DNA from: Cinnamomum chago
Taxonomy: Eukaryota; Streptophyta; Magnoliopsida; Laurales; Lauraceae
Length of the DNA stretch: 64,000 nt
Direction: 5' to 3'
NCBI GenBank assembly: GCA_038049695.1
Contig: CP142461.1
Span: 32,433,001 to 32,497,000, forward strand
The stretch's first letter is position 1. Each line of letters starts with the position of its first letter. The position numbers and the translations under genes were made by a program. The notes below the pieces were generated by a model that did not search any database, had not been told where the DNA came from, and saw nothing but the letters and a program-made list of their open reading frames with translations. This document shows positions 1 through 11,806 of the stretch, one piece after another.

Positions 1-2298
1 ACGGGTTTGGGACTAAGTAGAGGATTATATGGAAAAGAACTTACTTTTTAGGTGAGATTCTTGAAAATTGAGGTAATATGTTGGGTCCCCGGTCCGCAGG
101 TCGAAAGTAATTTGGAATTATATTCAAGCCCGTTTTACTCATGGGTCCAAAAAGGACTCGAATTAGTTTACTTATCGGGCCCTAAATATGGACACAAACC
201 TGGCTTTTAAAGGATCAGAACCTCCAGGTAAGCGGAGAATTGGGGACCCATTTTCATTCCTACCCATTTGTTTTTATGGTAGAATAAGATGAAATAAAAT
301 AGAGTGTCAAATTAAAAAAAAGAGAAAGAAAGTAAAGGGAGTTGGTTGTAAAAGCACAAAATGAAAAAAAATGTACTTTTAATTACACAAAATGAAAAAA
401 ATGAGCCCTTTTTTTTTTTGTTTGGTTGGAACAAAAATGAGCTCTTAAAAGGTATAAAATAATAAAAAATATTTTTAAAATGACAAAAATGGTGATTTAT
501 CTCCCAACTCCTTTTACTTTCTTTTCTTCTTGATTTGACACTCAATTTTAAATAGTAAAGGGTATTTTGTAGAGCAGGAAATGCAAGCGGAAAGTAGGAT
601 GTCAAGCGACCACTCTGGTTCAACTAAAAAAAAAAAGGGCATGGACCTTGACCGATTGACCCTGATTGATAATTGCATTTAGTTTAGGTGAGACCAAATA
701 TCCGAATGTATTTAATGTATAATAATATTATGCATAATTAGGGCGATGTTATGAGAAGAGGCACCTCACCTCTTATGGACTGCATGAGAGGTAACTTTCT
801 CACTTTCACATGAAACCCCCCTTGAAAAATCTAATCCCTTCACACTCACTAGTCCTTGAATTAACTCTCATCCTAATTTGACACTTATTTGATTTATACT
901 TACCTTTCAATCAAATTTCATAAAAAATGTAATTAAACGGTTAAGTTGCAAGGCCCTTAAATCAATTGGTCGTGATGATTTGATTGAGATGATCTTTTCC
1001 CAAAACCATATTCACAATAAGACCTTTCCATCACACACAATCCTCCCACAAATACCATTCATCGATTGTTGTGATGATTTGTCAAGTTTTACCTCTCACC
1101 CAATCCATGAGAAGTACCTCTTGGAAGAACATATGTATTCTATGGTATATACCATTATACAATATATGCAATCTGCATAATTATATATGTTAATGTTCTA
1201 TATACAATATAAAAAATTCAGAGGATGATCATGGATATAATCTGCCTTTGAGGTCGAGTCAGAATTTTGAAGACCCCAATAAAGTTAGTAGAAATTTAAG
1301 ATTGTGATTCTACTTTGGGCCCCACAATAATTTTTTTTTCTTTTACATAGAAGGTGGATTTTTAGGGTAGGATATTTACAAGTCAACAATTCTGGTTTGG
1401 TTCCAGTTGAATATGTACCTAGCCCTAGATTAGTAGAGTTAGGGGTCGTTTGCCTTGTACACACGGAATTTAAAAAGAAAGGTTTTACATAAGTAAATGT
1501 TACATATGCAAATGTTACAAATATGAAATAGGTTATCATGTTGGTCAAAATCGTCATTTCATGACTTGAGTAAATGAGTACAACCAATGGCCGTAGATGA
1601 GTATGAATGCATTTGATGTCTTTCATAAATTCTTCAAAATCCATAAATATTTAAGATAGAAAACTAAACACCTTTATATCAAGCAACACAAGAAAAAAGA
1701 TAAAACCTAAATGCCTTTATTCATATTGTTAATGTAAGAACGCCGAACGGTTCGGAACATGAATTAGGAGCCGCAAAAGTGCAGAAAATCAAATCTATAG
1801 GTTGAGAATTTTTGGACGTTTTCCATAAATTACTCAAATCTTATGAAGATATAAGACAATCAAGTTAAAATTTTGGGGTTTATTAGTTCACTAAACAAAT
1901 TGAATGGTTTGGTTATAAATATAGTGCCCATAAGAATGAAAAAAAAAGAAGAAGGGTCTAGCTAGAGATATTTGATCTTGCGACTAATAGTAAAACCAAA
2001 TGCAATCGCCGTATGAAGCATGTATTGGCACCTTTTCGAAAGCAGGTGATTTGAAAGAGTGTCACACCCATTTAGCTAGGTAATTATACAAATAAATATG
2101 ATACTGTGTAATTATATAGATACACATGTAAATCACTTTTCTATTCGGAGCTCATGCAAATAAATAAAATAAGCTTTTACCATATGTCACATGTTGACTG
2201 TGTATATAAGCTTTTGGTTCACCTTGGAAGAATGTTAGAAAATGTCATTGTCACTCGATGACAAGGGAAAAACAACCCTGTCCTTCTGATAATCACTT
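1..2298. other. Gene-free AT-rich intergenic DNA
   Basis: No convincing coding region is seen. Open frames here are short, A/T-homopolymer driven and match no family I recognise. The stretch has poly-A/poly-T runs and no clear terminal repeats. Confidence 0.6.
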
Positions 2299-2307
2299 CT
2301 CCAGTTA

Positions 2308-2451
2308 GAGTAATGCTACATGGACAAACTTTTTGGCCAGAATTTTGGCCAACCCCCCATGGTTTGCATTGAATATCATAGTGATATTCAATGCAAACCA
2401 TGGGGGTTGGCCAAAATTCTGGCCAAAAAGTTTGTCCAAGTAGACTTTTTG
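2308..2451. mobile_element. Near-perfect foldback MITE, MULE-like, with 9-bp TSD
   Basis: The element is almost entirely two inverted arms of about 60 bp around a 3-bp centre (TAG near 2380). The arms differ by one C/G in a homopolymer and a few bases at the outer ends. It is flanked by an exact 9-bp direct repeat CTCCAGTTA (2299-2307 and 2452-2460). A 9-bp target duplication with long terminal inverted repeats fits Mutator-like elements. The outer end GAGTAATGCTAC resembles MULE-derived MITE ends as I remember them, which is inference. It has no coding capacity. Confidence 0.85.
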
Positions 2452-2783
2452 CTCCAGTTATAGGTGATGGATGGGTTAGTGATCATGGTAAGACCGAATT
2501 ATAACAGGAAAGAAATCTAACTGTTTACAGTCATGAAAGGTGTAACAAGCTCATTTCTCATGAAAAAAAATAAAAATTTCAGATACCGAACAACCAACTA
2601 ATTTATGAGATTTTTGGTGGGGCCCACCTCGATGCAAGCCAATTATATTGGTAAGATGAAGTTCGAATGAGACTCAAAGGTCTTCTTGTGGATTAAGAGT
2701 TGGCCATCAATACCTTAAAATTCCAAGACTTTATAAGTAAATATATAATTTTAACCATTGGACTTTGTGTGACCTTTAACTAG

Positions 2784-3150
2784 GGGAAATATTCAAGTGA
2801 GAACTAGTTATCATCTATTATGTGAGAACTTTTTTGCGGGGCTCAACTAGCAATCCATCCAAACGTAGCAACTTAGGGAACCCCCTAATAGTCACTAATC
2901 CTAAGGATTGACACACATCCGAATGGACTGAACCGTTGGATCGATGGTTGAGCATTTTTTTGAAAATAAAACCATTAAACTTGTGGGCCACGGATGAAGG
3001 GTTTAGGAGTATAGGTTTGGGGTAAAACTCGATACTTGGGGTGGTCTTATATAGATTTTTCCATTCCCCCTATCCCATCCTCATCAAATGGGTTACAGAA
3101 AAAAGTTCTCATATAATATGTGAGAACTAATTCTCACCTGAATATTACCG
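2784..3150. mobile_element. MULE-like MITE, family A, copy 1
   Basis: The ends are inverted repeats: the left end reads GGGAAATATTCAAGTGAGAA, and the right end reversed reads CGGTAATATTCAGGTGAGAA. Flanks are TTTAACTAG (2775-2783) and TTTAAATAG (3151-3159), a 9-bp TSD with one mismatch. Internal segments, such as the stretch around the word GTGGGCCAC, are shared with the elements near 7.1-7.5 kb and 11.8-12.2 kb, so the three form one family. It is noncoding. Confidence 0.75.
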
Positions 3151-3159
3151 TTTAAATAG

Positions 3160-4689
3160 ACAGTCATTGTGCCTATTTTTAATCAGCCCCTTAACCAGTG
3201 GGGGGAACATTGGTGGTCATGAAAGGCAGATGAGGGGAGGTCCACCATTTAACAATAGCCAATAGCTCTGATTTTCTTTTTTACTCCAGAAACAAAATCA
3301 TCAACTCATCTATCCTGATTTGCAACTACAAGATAAAGTACGGGCATATATAAAAAGAAAAATGCAAAAAAAAAACAAAAAAAATAAAGGTGTGGTGGGT
3401 ATCCTTCTAGATAGATAATTGGTGATGCAAAGCCTGACCTGATGTTTAACACGTGGGCCTAATTAACCATAGAGCAATCCCTGTTGGTTCATGTGGAGAT
3501 TGCTTGTTGAGCTATACTTAACATTGAACTTGACTATCTTGCTTTTTTCCCCTATTGAAAGCAATGTTTTAGTACAGGGAAAATTCTTGGCTGCATTAGG
3601 CAGAGTACAATACAAATAAAATTAAGAGTTAAATGGAGAGAAAAACAAAGATAAGGGTTGAGAGCAAAAGCGCTAATTAAGTGACAAAAAATTACTCCTT
3701 TTTTTTTTGGTCATTTAGTATAGTACATTTTTTTTGTCATTTAGTGTTATTTAAGAATTTTTTTTTCTGTCATTTTGTGCCTTTTACTTTCAGCTTGATC
3801 GTCTTCATTTTCTTTTTATTTGTTTGTAACAGGTGGGAAAACAACTAAGCCTCTCTATTTTGTAGTAAAGCTTTTGAGATCCTGCCCTTAGAAATGAGAA
3901 TTTCACTCAATGCTGAAAAGTAAAAGGCCGCAAAAACATGATTTCTCAGCCTTTTCAGCTCCTTGTGCAGTGCCCAAAAGGTAAAACAATAGAAAAGTTG
4001 CTGCTTTTCTATTTCCATTGCATATATATTAAAATCCAACTGCTATATCTGCAGTTATGTAAAAGGTTAAAGATCTAGGCAATTGTGGAGGTTACAGATC
4101 TAGGCAATTGTGGAGATCAAAATTGAGTTGCAAAATTATGTTTGAAACTACTTTAGCCTTGTGGTTAAGATATTGCATTTTTTTTTTTTTTAGCTTTTAC
4201 ACACCAACCACACACACTACCCAAGTCACTCATCATCATCATCAGCATTACAACTAGGGATTGTCATGATATTGCAAAATTGAAGTCTCTTCAGTATTTC
4301 ATTTTATCAAATAATGTTATACTGGGATCCGTCCCTGTTAAGACTACAACCATTGTCTAAATTTTCAAACCATAGAAAAGACAGTTGCCAGTGTCATTTT
4401 GAAGAATTCTTCTACTTTCTAACCACAAAAAGGCAAAAGAGGAGTTCCACTTTCTTATATCCTGGACAAAGATGACCTGGTAACATTATTTTTTTCTGTA
4501 GCAGCATGATGAAGGAGATATATAGCTTGTCAACACTTTTAATGGATACAACCACTTTCAGATTTACTGAAGTTTGGGATTTTAAGGTTCATTTCAGGAT
4601 ATGGACTTTAATTTGTACTATTATCTTTCTTTGAATAAAATCTCCTTCTTTATTGAAAAAAAGAAGAAAAAGAAAGAAAAGATAACGAT
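3160..4689. other. Intergenic, no feature recognised
   Basis: AT-rich sequence with several T homopolymers and an imperfect short direct repeat near 4075-4115 (two copies of a 24-base unit around AGATCTAGGCAATTGTGGAG). No gene or bounded transposon is seen. Confidence 0.5.
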
Positions 4690-5660
4690 GAGTGCTGTAA
4701 GTGCAAGAATAATATACTCACAAGATCGGGATGCCTCTAAGGACTTACTCAATGCATGGAGGAGATAACAGCGACGACCTGAATCTGAAAGAGGAGAAAG
4801 ACAAGAGTCAGAGGACCCTGGCTCTGGGCAGCGCAGGGCTCTCCGATGCTTAAGTCAGCAATCGATCGGAGAAGAAGAAGAAGGAGGAGTTGTCTGGAAG
4901 AGAATGCTTACCTCCTCTTCATATGGCTCGTGCCTTATATATGGAACCGTTTTGGGTGAGTGCCAGTGGGCTTTGTGATGTGACCTGGGTCACATCAGCC
5001 TACAAAGTCATTAATGAAGGTCCATCACAAGCCTCCCTGCATTTAATGTGGGTCCGATCAGCCCACACTACATTTAATGCTAGTCACATTGGGCCTGATC
5101 TTGCCCTGATCTGGTGGTGGCTGAAGTCCCATCAGACCCCTTCCTTGGGCCTTGCCACGACAGGGCCGTGGCTGTTAGCTGCAAGCGCAATACTGCATTG
5201 CCGAGCTTGCATTGCCGAGACTGAACGGGATGTGCGGCCTAACTGAATGCTGTTTGACCGAGACCAGCATGTAGTGCCGAGACCGATATGGATCGGGTTG
5301 TAGCCGAGGTTAAGGGACATGGTCCCCACGCAGTAGCATACCCGAGCACACCCTTGCCGAGATCAAGAAACTCCAGTTCACGCAATGGGCCCCACACAAG
5401 TGCATTTGTTGGCAGGCAGAATTCCATTTATATTCTTCCTAAAGGTATTGGAAAAGTCAGCATTTTTTTTCCAAACACGCAACAATTGTGTGAGATCTTT
5501 TCTTCCTTTTTCTTCTTTCTTTCTTCTTCAGTGGGACGGATCATTGGATCAGAGAACAGGAGGAGAAGGTTAAGACTATTGTTAGTTTGGGATGTTAGAT
5601 GTAAGTTGGTCCGCATGATCCCACGTCTAATAATTATAGGGCCCCACATTGAGTCGTTAC
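4690..5660 (-). mobile_element. Gypsy-like LTR remnant
   Basis: Read on the minus strand, this starts TGTAACGACTC near 5660. It has a TATA-like CCATATATAAGGC near 4935-4947 and is followed by a segment containing GACTTAAGCATCGGAGAG near 4840-4857. A GACTTGAGCGTCGGAG-type motif is a familiar mark of the R/U5 part of plant Ty3-Gypsy (Tat/Athila-type) LTRs; the assignment rests on that and the TATA placement. The far end is uncertain and no target duplication was found, so this may be a truncated LTR. Open frames across it, for example 4890-5246 plus, are incidental. Confidence 0.45.
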
Positions 5661-6322
5661 AATGTTAAGACTGTTATTCGAACCGTGCTCCGAAGATGGC
5701 CAAACCGATCTCATAGAACAGATTTGCTCCGAAAATGCCGATCTGCATTTTTAGAACGGGATCGAGGAGGGGGAGGGGAGGTTCTGGTTACTAAGATTAA
5801 GACTATCGTTAGTTTAGGATTTATTATTATTATTTTATTTTAAAGTACTTTTAGAAAGAAATTTATCGATGGACACTTGTTAGTTTTGCCAGAAATAAAT
5901 ATCTTGATTGAAGTATAAAATCTTTTCCTTTACTTGTGACTAGTGTAGAAGTTTCATCAATTCCGATTGTGAGGGAACCTCATCTAGTCCTCACAAAACC
6001 ATGGGTCTTTTCAGCCAAAAAGCATAAATGAGAGCGATCTTATGGGTGGTAAAGATGGTCAAGGTTTGAGGAATTGATAGGGTCATTGTGTTCTCAGACG
6101 AGTTGAAGTAGTGGAATCTCTTAATAGTTCTTGAGAATGGTCAATCAAAATTGATGAAACTAACAATAGTCTTAACAGTAGTAGATGGTCTAAGGATTTT
6201 GCTAGTTCATAATTTATTTATGTTCCTTGGACTATGTATTTAAGTATTTTGGACTATGTATTTAAGTATTGCTGTTGTTTCTAGGAGCTATACTTTGGTG
6301 GACTGGTTGTGTTCTTTGGTTT

Positions 6323-6561
6323 GTTTGTTTTTTTTATATTGGTAACCCTAATGTGGTTGGGAGCCTGCACACGTACGGGAAAATAGCTCACACAAATGGA
6401 AAATGAGTTGCAATGTGGGAAGAAAGCCTGCATACGGGGGAAGAGGTGGCGTACCCAGGAGTTGGACTTGGACAGCTAGGTGAAAATTGTTACTCCTTAC
6501 CACCCAAGTAAGGAGCCGTTCTCAATGTAATTCACCCGTTACCACTCGGGTATATAACTAG
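6323..6561 (-). mobile_element. tRNA-type SINE, family 1, inverted copy
   Basis: A 14-bp exact direct repeat GTGTTCTTTGGTTT (6309-6322 and 6562-6575) brackets a segment that is T-rich at its left end, i.e. a poly-A tail on the minus strand. Read on the minus strand it begins with a GAGTGGTAACGGGTG-like head and contains GGTACGCCACCTCTTCCCCC. That part is shared with the SINE at 9861-10054 (GGTACGCCACCTATTTCC). The long TSD, A-tail and box-A-like TGGTAACG are the SINE hallmarks. It is diverged from its partner. Confidence 0.7.
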
Positions 6562-7141
6562 GTGTTCTTTGGTTTATTAGTTGTTTTGTTTGTAATAAAA
6601 CTGGCCGACATAATGAATTATTTGGATCTTCTATTCACTTTCATACGTTCTAAGCAACTTATAAATCTGTTTCTCCTCTATATAGTTTGACATGAAGAGC
6701 TCTTTCTCTCTCTTTCAAATATAAACCTTACATATTAAGTAGGTTTCAACTATGAGAGCCTTAGATAATGGACAATTTATAACTTTAAATCTCTTTCTTA
6801 CCTATTAAGTTTACTACTCACAAATGGTTCATTTGGAATCTCTCTCTTACGGATACGAACCTTACATATTAAGTAGGTTTCAACTATGAGAAAGACTTAG
6901 ATACTGAAAACAAGCCAGCTTAAATGGGTGGTGCCCCCTAACCCATTCATATTATAGGGTGCACTTTTATAGTGGTTTTTAGGCCAATATGACGGGTCTG
7001 CCTTGCTTATAACTACTTCAGATTTTCTGATAAATCTTAATACAAAGTCTTATGTAGTATAAAGGATAGAGTGGCCCCCACCCCTATCTCTCATATAAGG
7101 TGAGAGAAATCTCTCCTAGGAGCATCTTCCTATATATATAT

Positions 7142-7530
7142 AGTAATATTCATGTGAGGGATTCCCTCATCAAAATGGTGAGGGACAAACTTAATGGGGC
7201 CCATGTACGGCCCCACTAATCATGAGACTTGGGGGGGGGGGGGGGGGGGGGACATTTAGATGGATCCATTTATCAAGTTTGAGGTCAATCCCTTGCCTCT
7301 AACCCATGCATTCATTAGCGGCCCACAAATTTAACAACTTTATATTAAAGAAAAAAAATTGACAGTCGATCCAATGCTCTAATCAATTTAGATAGGTGAA
7401 AACTTGATGGATCTAGTGTACTTAAGGAGGTTTTATATATGTAGATGGTTCGGATGTATCATAAAGTCCGCCCAACTATATTATCCCTCACCACAACATG
7501 ATGAAGGAATCCCTCACATGAATATTACCC
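7142..7530. mobile_element. MULE-like MITE, family A, copy 2
   Basis: Terminal inverted repeats begin AGTAATATTCATGTGAGGGA at the left and, reversed, GGGTAATATTCATGTGAGGG at the right. It is inserted in a TA-rich tract on both sides, so the 9-bp target copy cannot be resolved cleanly. Internal sequence matches the copy at 11807-12162 in opposite orientation, including the segment with CGGATGTATCATAAAGTCCG. It contains a run of 21 G. Confidence 0.75.
7231..7251 (+). repeat. G21 homopolymer
   Basis: Twenty-one consecutive G residues inside the family A MITE. The run can form a G-quadruplex in principle, and its length is likely to be unreliable in any assembly. Confidence 0.9.
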
Positions 7531-7575
7531 ATATATATATATATATCAAAAGTCTAAAGATATAAGGATTTGTGA

Positions 7576-8022
7576 CATAGTTGTTAATATCGTTTTGGAC
7601 CTCATTTTGCTATGGCCTGCAAAATGAAAAGTTTCGGCTGATTCGGGATTTCGGTGAAACTTTTCGGAATTACATTGCTGGAAAAATATAACATAATATA
7701 TATACATATATAAGTAAAAAAAATAGAAAAAGTAATAAATATAAATTTAATCCATTATATAATTTTTTTGGAATTATATTTTGTGAAAATATAAGAAATA
7801 CAAACTATATATGTGTAAAAAAAGTAAATTTTTTTTTTTTTTTGTAAAATTTCATTTCGGCTGAAAAATCACATTTCTGCAGAAATCCCGAATTTCAGCC
7901 GAAATCCTAAATTTCAGCCGAGATTAACTGAAATTCAAACTGAAAAGTAAAATTTCGGCCACTTGACCGTAACAAAAAATTTCGCCCATTTTGGCTGATA
8001 GGAAACGAAATTAATAACTATG
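7576..8022. mobile_element. hAT-like nonautonomous element, CATAG family, copy 1
   Basis: The ends are CATAGTTGTTAATATCGTTT and, reversed from the right, CATAGTTATTAATTTCGTTT. The element is flanked by the 8-bp direct repeat ATTTGTGA (7568-7575 and 8023-8030). An 8-bp TSD is characteristic of hAT elements. The interior is AT-rich with repeated TTTCGGC/GCCGAAA words and has no transposase frame. A second copy lies in a PDK intron at 20976-21665. Confidence 0.75.
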
Positions 8023-8030
8023 ATTTGTGA

Positions 8031-9845
8031 GCTCAAATCCTCTTATATATAAATTTATATATATAAATTAAATTTCTATTAATATCTCAAAATAAAAATT
8101 ATAGTATTTAGCCGATAAGGCCGGTGCCTATCATGCATGGGGTAGGTTTGGAATCACAAATTGTAAAACTATTGTGAGAGCTGTGCTGGGACGGTATTGG
8201 GTAGGTGTATGTTGAGGTAGGCTTAGGTCTAGGAACCAATTGGGTACAACTCGGGAAGGGTTTAGATTTACCCCAATTGCGCGCCACCAAACTCAACCCA
8301 TTGCCATCCCTGATTGAAAGCTAAAATTGTTAGAAGCAATCAAAATTGAATGAAAAATGATCCAATTTATTATATAATAATTAATTTATTGGAGAAAATA
8401 AATGAAGTTTTAGGTAAATAAAAATAAGAATATAAAATTCTATCAAATTGCTCTTAAATTGTTTTTTAATAAGAAGAAATTTCTTATTTAGTAGTTTCTT
8501 GAAAGTAGATGAATGAATTGTAGCAGGGTTGTAGGTAGAAAAGGGACACTTGTAGGTTCTTCCACTTCCACTCCCACTTCCACTTCCTTGATAGGTCCTC
8601 CATAGTTACAGATGTACCTTCCATCGTTTTTCCTGCAGTGTTGTAGTTGTTTCTTTTGACTTAATGAACCCTCCAATTTAGTAAAAAATAATAATAAATG
8701 AATGAATTGTAGATAAAATATCTAAAAGGTAATGAAGGAGTGAAAACGTGTAATAAATGTCACTTTTCGGTATGAGTATACTTATTATTATGCTTATTTG
8801 GAAAAGCATTATTAGACCATTTGACCACCTATAAACAATGGAGGCCCAACTTCCACTTATCCGAAGTCCTTATTTGATGGATGAAAGATACCAAACAATT
8901 TCTTTGGAAACGCTGAATCATCCAGCAAGGCTGGCTTGAGATAATTTGAGGCCTAAAGCGATAATTCTAAATGAGGCATTTTCTATGTTTTAATATTATT
9001 ATAAAATTTTTATTTTTCTTAGTTTTTTGTGATGTGAAATTACTAATTAAGTTTTTATATTCAAGTTTTGCTAACCTATCTTAAGTCCACCTCCAAAACC
9101 TACTTGAAAACTTTGGGCCCATCCCCAAAACTCACATGGAAATCTTGGGTCACAAAATACAACTACCTATTTGCCCCCCCTGCCCCCCCCGAAAAAATAA
9201 AATAAAATAATAAATAAAAAATAAAAAAAATCTTAAGTATGCCACTAGTGACTTCAGAGGTGTACTCCATGTATTGGATGTTCTAGATGCACGATGCTCA
9301 TATGCACTGTGGGCAAGTGAATACATTCCGGCAGGAGCCCATTGTTTATCTTAAATTCTAAGATCTATTATTAGGGTTGAAATCCCAAGCTATAGATCTA
9401 TTACAACCACATCATGGATTAACTCTGAATGAGCCCCTATTCAATTTGGATACACAAAAATAATGAGAAAGGCTCGTAAAGCAAGTTTAAGACTGAATGT
9501 ATAGTTGAGATTTGATACTGCTAGATATATAATGATGTGCTAAAATCAATTAGACTCCTAGCAATAGAAATATAAGGGGAAGATTTGGAAATGTAATAGG
9601 TCATAAATGACACTTTAAGGCCCCATGAAAATCTTGATTGTATCTTCTCAAGAGAGAGTTATTATGGGGCCTTATATCTTGGAGAGAAAAAAGGGATGAC
9701 AGTGGACAAGTTTGATGTTTTGGAACTTCAAAAGATACCAGCTGCTATTATGGGCTCTTTTTTTGGGGCCTTATTTTTTGGGGCTAAAGCAATGGCTTTG
9801 TCGGCCTTATGGTGCCGACAAAGCCGGCCCTATCGTCCGGTTTTA
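8031..9845. other. Intergenic, no gene seen
   Basis: AT-rich sequence with a short tandem CCACTTCCACTCC-type repeat near 8560-8586 and poly-C tracts near 9174-9190. No coding frame of interest and no bounded transposon was identified. Confidence 0.5.
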
Positions 9846-9860
9846 TAAATTAACAATCAT

Positions 9861-10054
9861 CATATATAGAGGAAGGTGGTAACGAGCGGCAGCTCTCACT
9901 TGGGTGTCCAGCGTTGGAACCCTAGGTACGCCACCTATTTCCGGGTGTGCAGACTTCTTTTCCACGCAAGTGGGCTGTCTTCCCGTCCGTGTCAGACTTT
10001 CTCTTAGGTCCTAGCTCTCTTGGTTGAGTTAACAAAAAAAAAAAAAAATAAAAA
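9861..10054 (+). mobile_element. tRNA-type SINE, family 1
   Basis: The element is bracketed by a 15-bp direct repeat with one mismatch (TAAATTAACAATCAT at 9846-9860, TAAATCAACAATCAT at 10055-10069) and ends in a poly-A tract. The head has a box-A-like TGGTAACGAGC and a degenerate box-B-like GTTGGAACCC about 30 bp downstream, as in plant tRNA-derived SINEs. It is related to the inverted copy at 6323-6561. Confidence 0.75.
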
Positions 10055-10082
10055 TAAATCAACAATCATATCGTATTCAACG

Positions 10083-10257
10083 TAACCCCAAGCGGTAGCT
10101 CAGTTGGCCTAAGACCACGGTTTGCACCCGAAGGTTGTCGGTTCGAAATTGCACTACCACACTGGGGCTACAGGGGGAGTTTACCCCTCTTCCCTCTGTG
10201 CCGAGAGGGATTAGTCCAGCCCAAAGGGTTGAGAACCTTCTGATAGAGAAAAAAAAA
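10083..10257 (+). mobile_element. tRNA-derived SINE, family 2
   Basis: It has a clear RNA polymerase III head: box A in GGTAGCTCAGTTGGC and box B in GGTTCGAAATT about 35 bp on. It ends GGGTTGAGAACCTTCTGATAG and an A run. Flanks TCGTATTCAACG and TCATATTCATCG look like a diverged TSD. A second copy with the same body is at 53613-53804. It is a SINE rather than a tRNA gene because the tRNA 3' half and acceptor pairing are missing. Confidence 0.8.
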
Positions 10258-10412
10258 TCATATTCATCGCCGTGTAAGGATTTATATACGTTTAAATGCA
10301 TATAATTTAATTTTCTATTATAATATTTAAGAGATTATTATATATTAAACCTAGCAGTGTATATTCAATTTTAAACTTTTATGGCATTTTGACTTACAAA
10401 TTATTTTCATTA

Positions 10413-10870
10413 AAGGAAAGTATTATAAAGTGGCGGTACATCCAGCGTTGTTATATGGATCAGAGTGTTGGGCAGTAAAGCATAATCATGTTAAGAAGAT
10501 GGAAGTTGCGGAGATGGGAATGCTAAGATGGATGTGCGGGATCACAAGGAGAGATAGGATTAGGAATGAGGAGATTATGGGTAAAGTAGGAATAACACCG
10601 ATTAAAGATAAAATGAGAGAAAATCGACTGAAATGGTTCGGCCATGTTAGAAGGCGCTCAATGGAGGCACCTGTTAAAAGGTGTGAAAGTATGGAGATTA
10701 CCCGGAGTAGGAGAGGGAGAGGGAGACCCAAGAAAAGTTGGAAAGAAACTATTAAACACGACGTTGCCTATATGGATCTAACGGAAGACATTGCCCTAAA
10801 CAAATTTGATTGGCGTCGTCAAATCCATATAGCTGACCCTACCTAGTGGAAAAAGGCTTGATTTGGTTTT
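10413..10870 (+). pseudogene. RTE-type LINE, 3' end of reverse transcriptase ORF
   Basis: An open frame of about 138 codons encodes LYGSECWAVKHNHVKKMEVA, then MLRWMCGITRRDRIRNEEI, NRLKWFGHVRRR, GRGRPKKSWKE and WRRQIHIADPT. These are the conserved C-terminal blocks that follow the reverse transcriptase in plant RTE-like non-LTR retrotransposons (established family knowledge; the match is by eye). Endonuclease and RT catalytic motifs are absent, so this is a 5'-truncated copy. The frame is undamaged, which suggests fairly recent insertion. The sequence continues into a short 3' tail; its exact end and any TSD were not resolved. Confidence 0.85.
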
Positions 10871-11806
10871 TGGTTCGGATACGTCCAGAGTTTTAGCCAC
10901 CCTATCTCACCGTGCATTGTTTATAGCTACATATATCTTTTAATGAGTAGATATAGTACATATATATTATTTAAAAAGTAAAACAAATGAGGGGTTGTGA
11001 AATTGAGTCCTCTTAGATGTATCTAAAGATATATTTTTATTAATCTTTAGTACCAAAATACTAAACCACAAAATCTTTTGAATGGGTTTAGATAAGCCGA
11101 TTAACCCTAACTCGACCTATTTAAATGAGTTATGTGGGTAGTGCAGGTCAATTTTAACCAGACGTGACTACCTGACAAAAAGTAAGTTAAGTTAAGTTTT
11201 CCTAATCGCAACTGACCATGTATTTATTGTGGGTCGGATATGTGGGTCAAATGCAGGTCGGGATACGGGTCAGATCAACTGTTACAATTAGACAATTAAC
11301 AAAATACAGATATTACCTTCCATACCTCATACATCCAGTGGACCCTACAAGATCAAACTGGGCTTGAGCCACTCCATAATCCAATATCAAAACAGGGCCT
11401 ACCTAAAAGAGCCTTGCACAAGCTTAGCTATACCCTATCCAAAATAGCACACAGGCTGCCAGGGTTAAATTGACTTGACTTCGCAATCTACAACATGAGC
11501 CAGTTTTTACCATATAGTATGTAGCATGTGGACTATCAATTTATACCAGAGAGGGAAACATCCGGATCCAAGTGGGCCCCACAAAGAAACCGCCCAATCA
11601 AAAATAAACCACCGCCCTTCACAGATTCCTTATCCACGTCAAGACATCATTATCAACTCCCCCAACTGCATCAGTATTCAGTATCCTCTTCTTTTAGCCA
11701 GACCACAGTTTTGTTTTGGCAATAGGACCAGTCTGATTATTCTTCACTGACCTTGAAATAGGGATCTTCATTCAGGGTTTGTACAACTCAAGATATATAT
11801 ATTTAT

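Noticed and set aside
4890-5668. Open frames of 118 and 126 codons on plus
   Set aside because: They cross an LTR-like segment read on the other strand and show no domain; their openness follows from its GC-richer composition.
10083-10160. Possible tRNA gene (GGTAGCTCAGTTGGC ... GGTTCGAAATT)
   Set aside because: There is no acceptor-stem pairing or proper anticodon arm, the body continues to a poly-A tail, and a second copy exists at 53613; this is a SINE.
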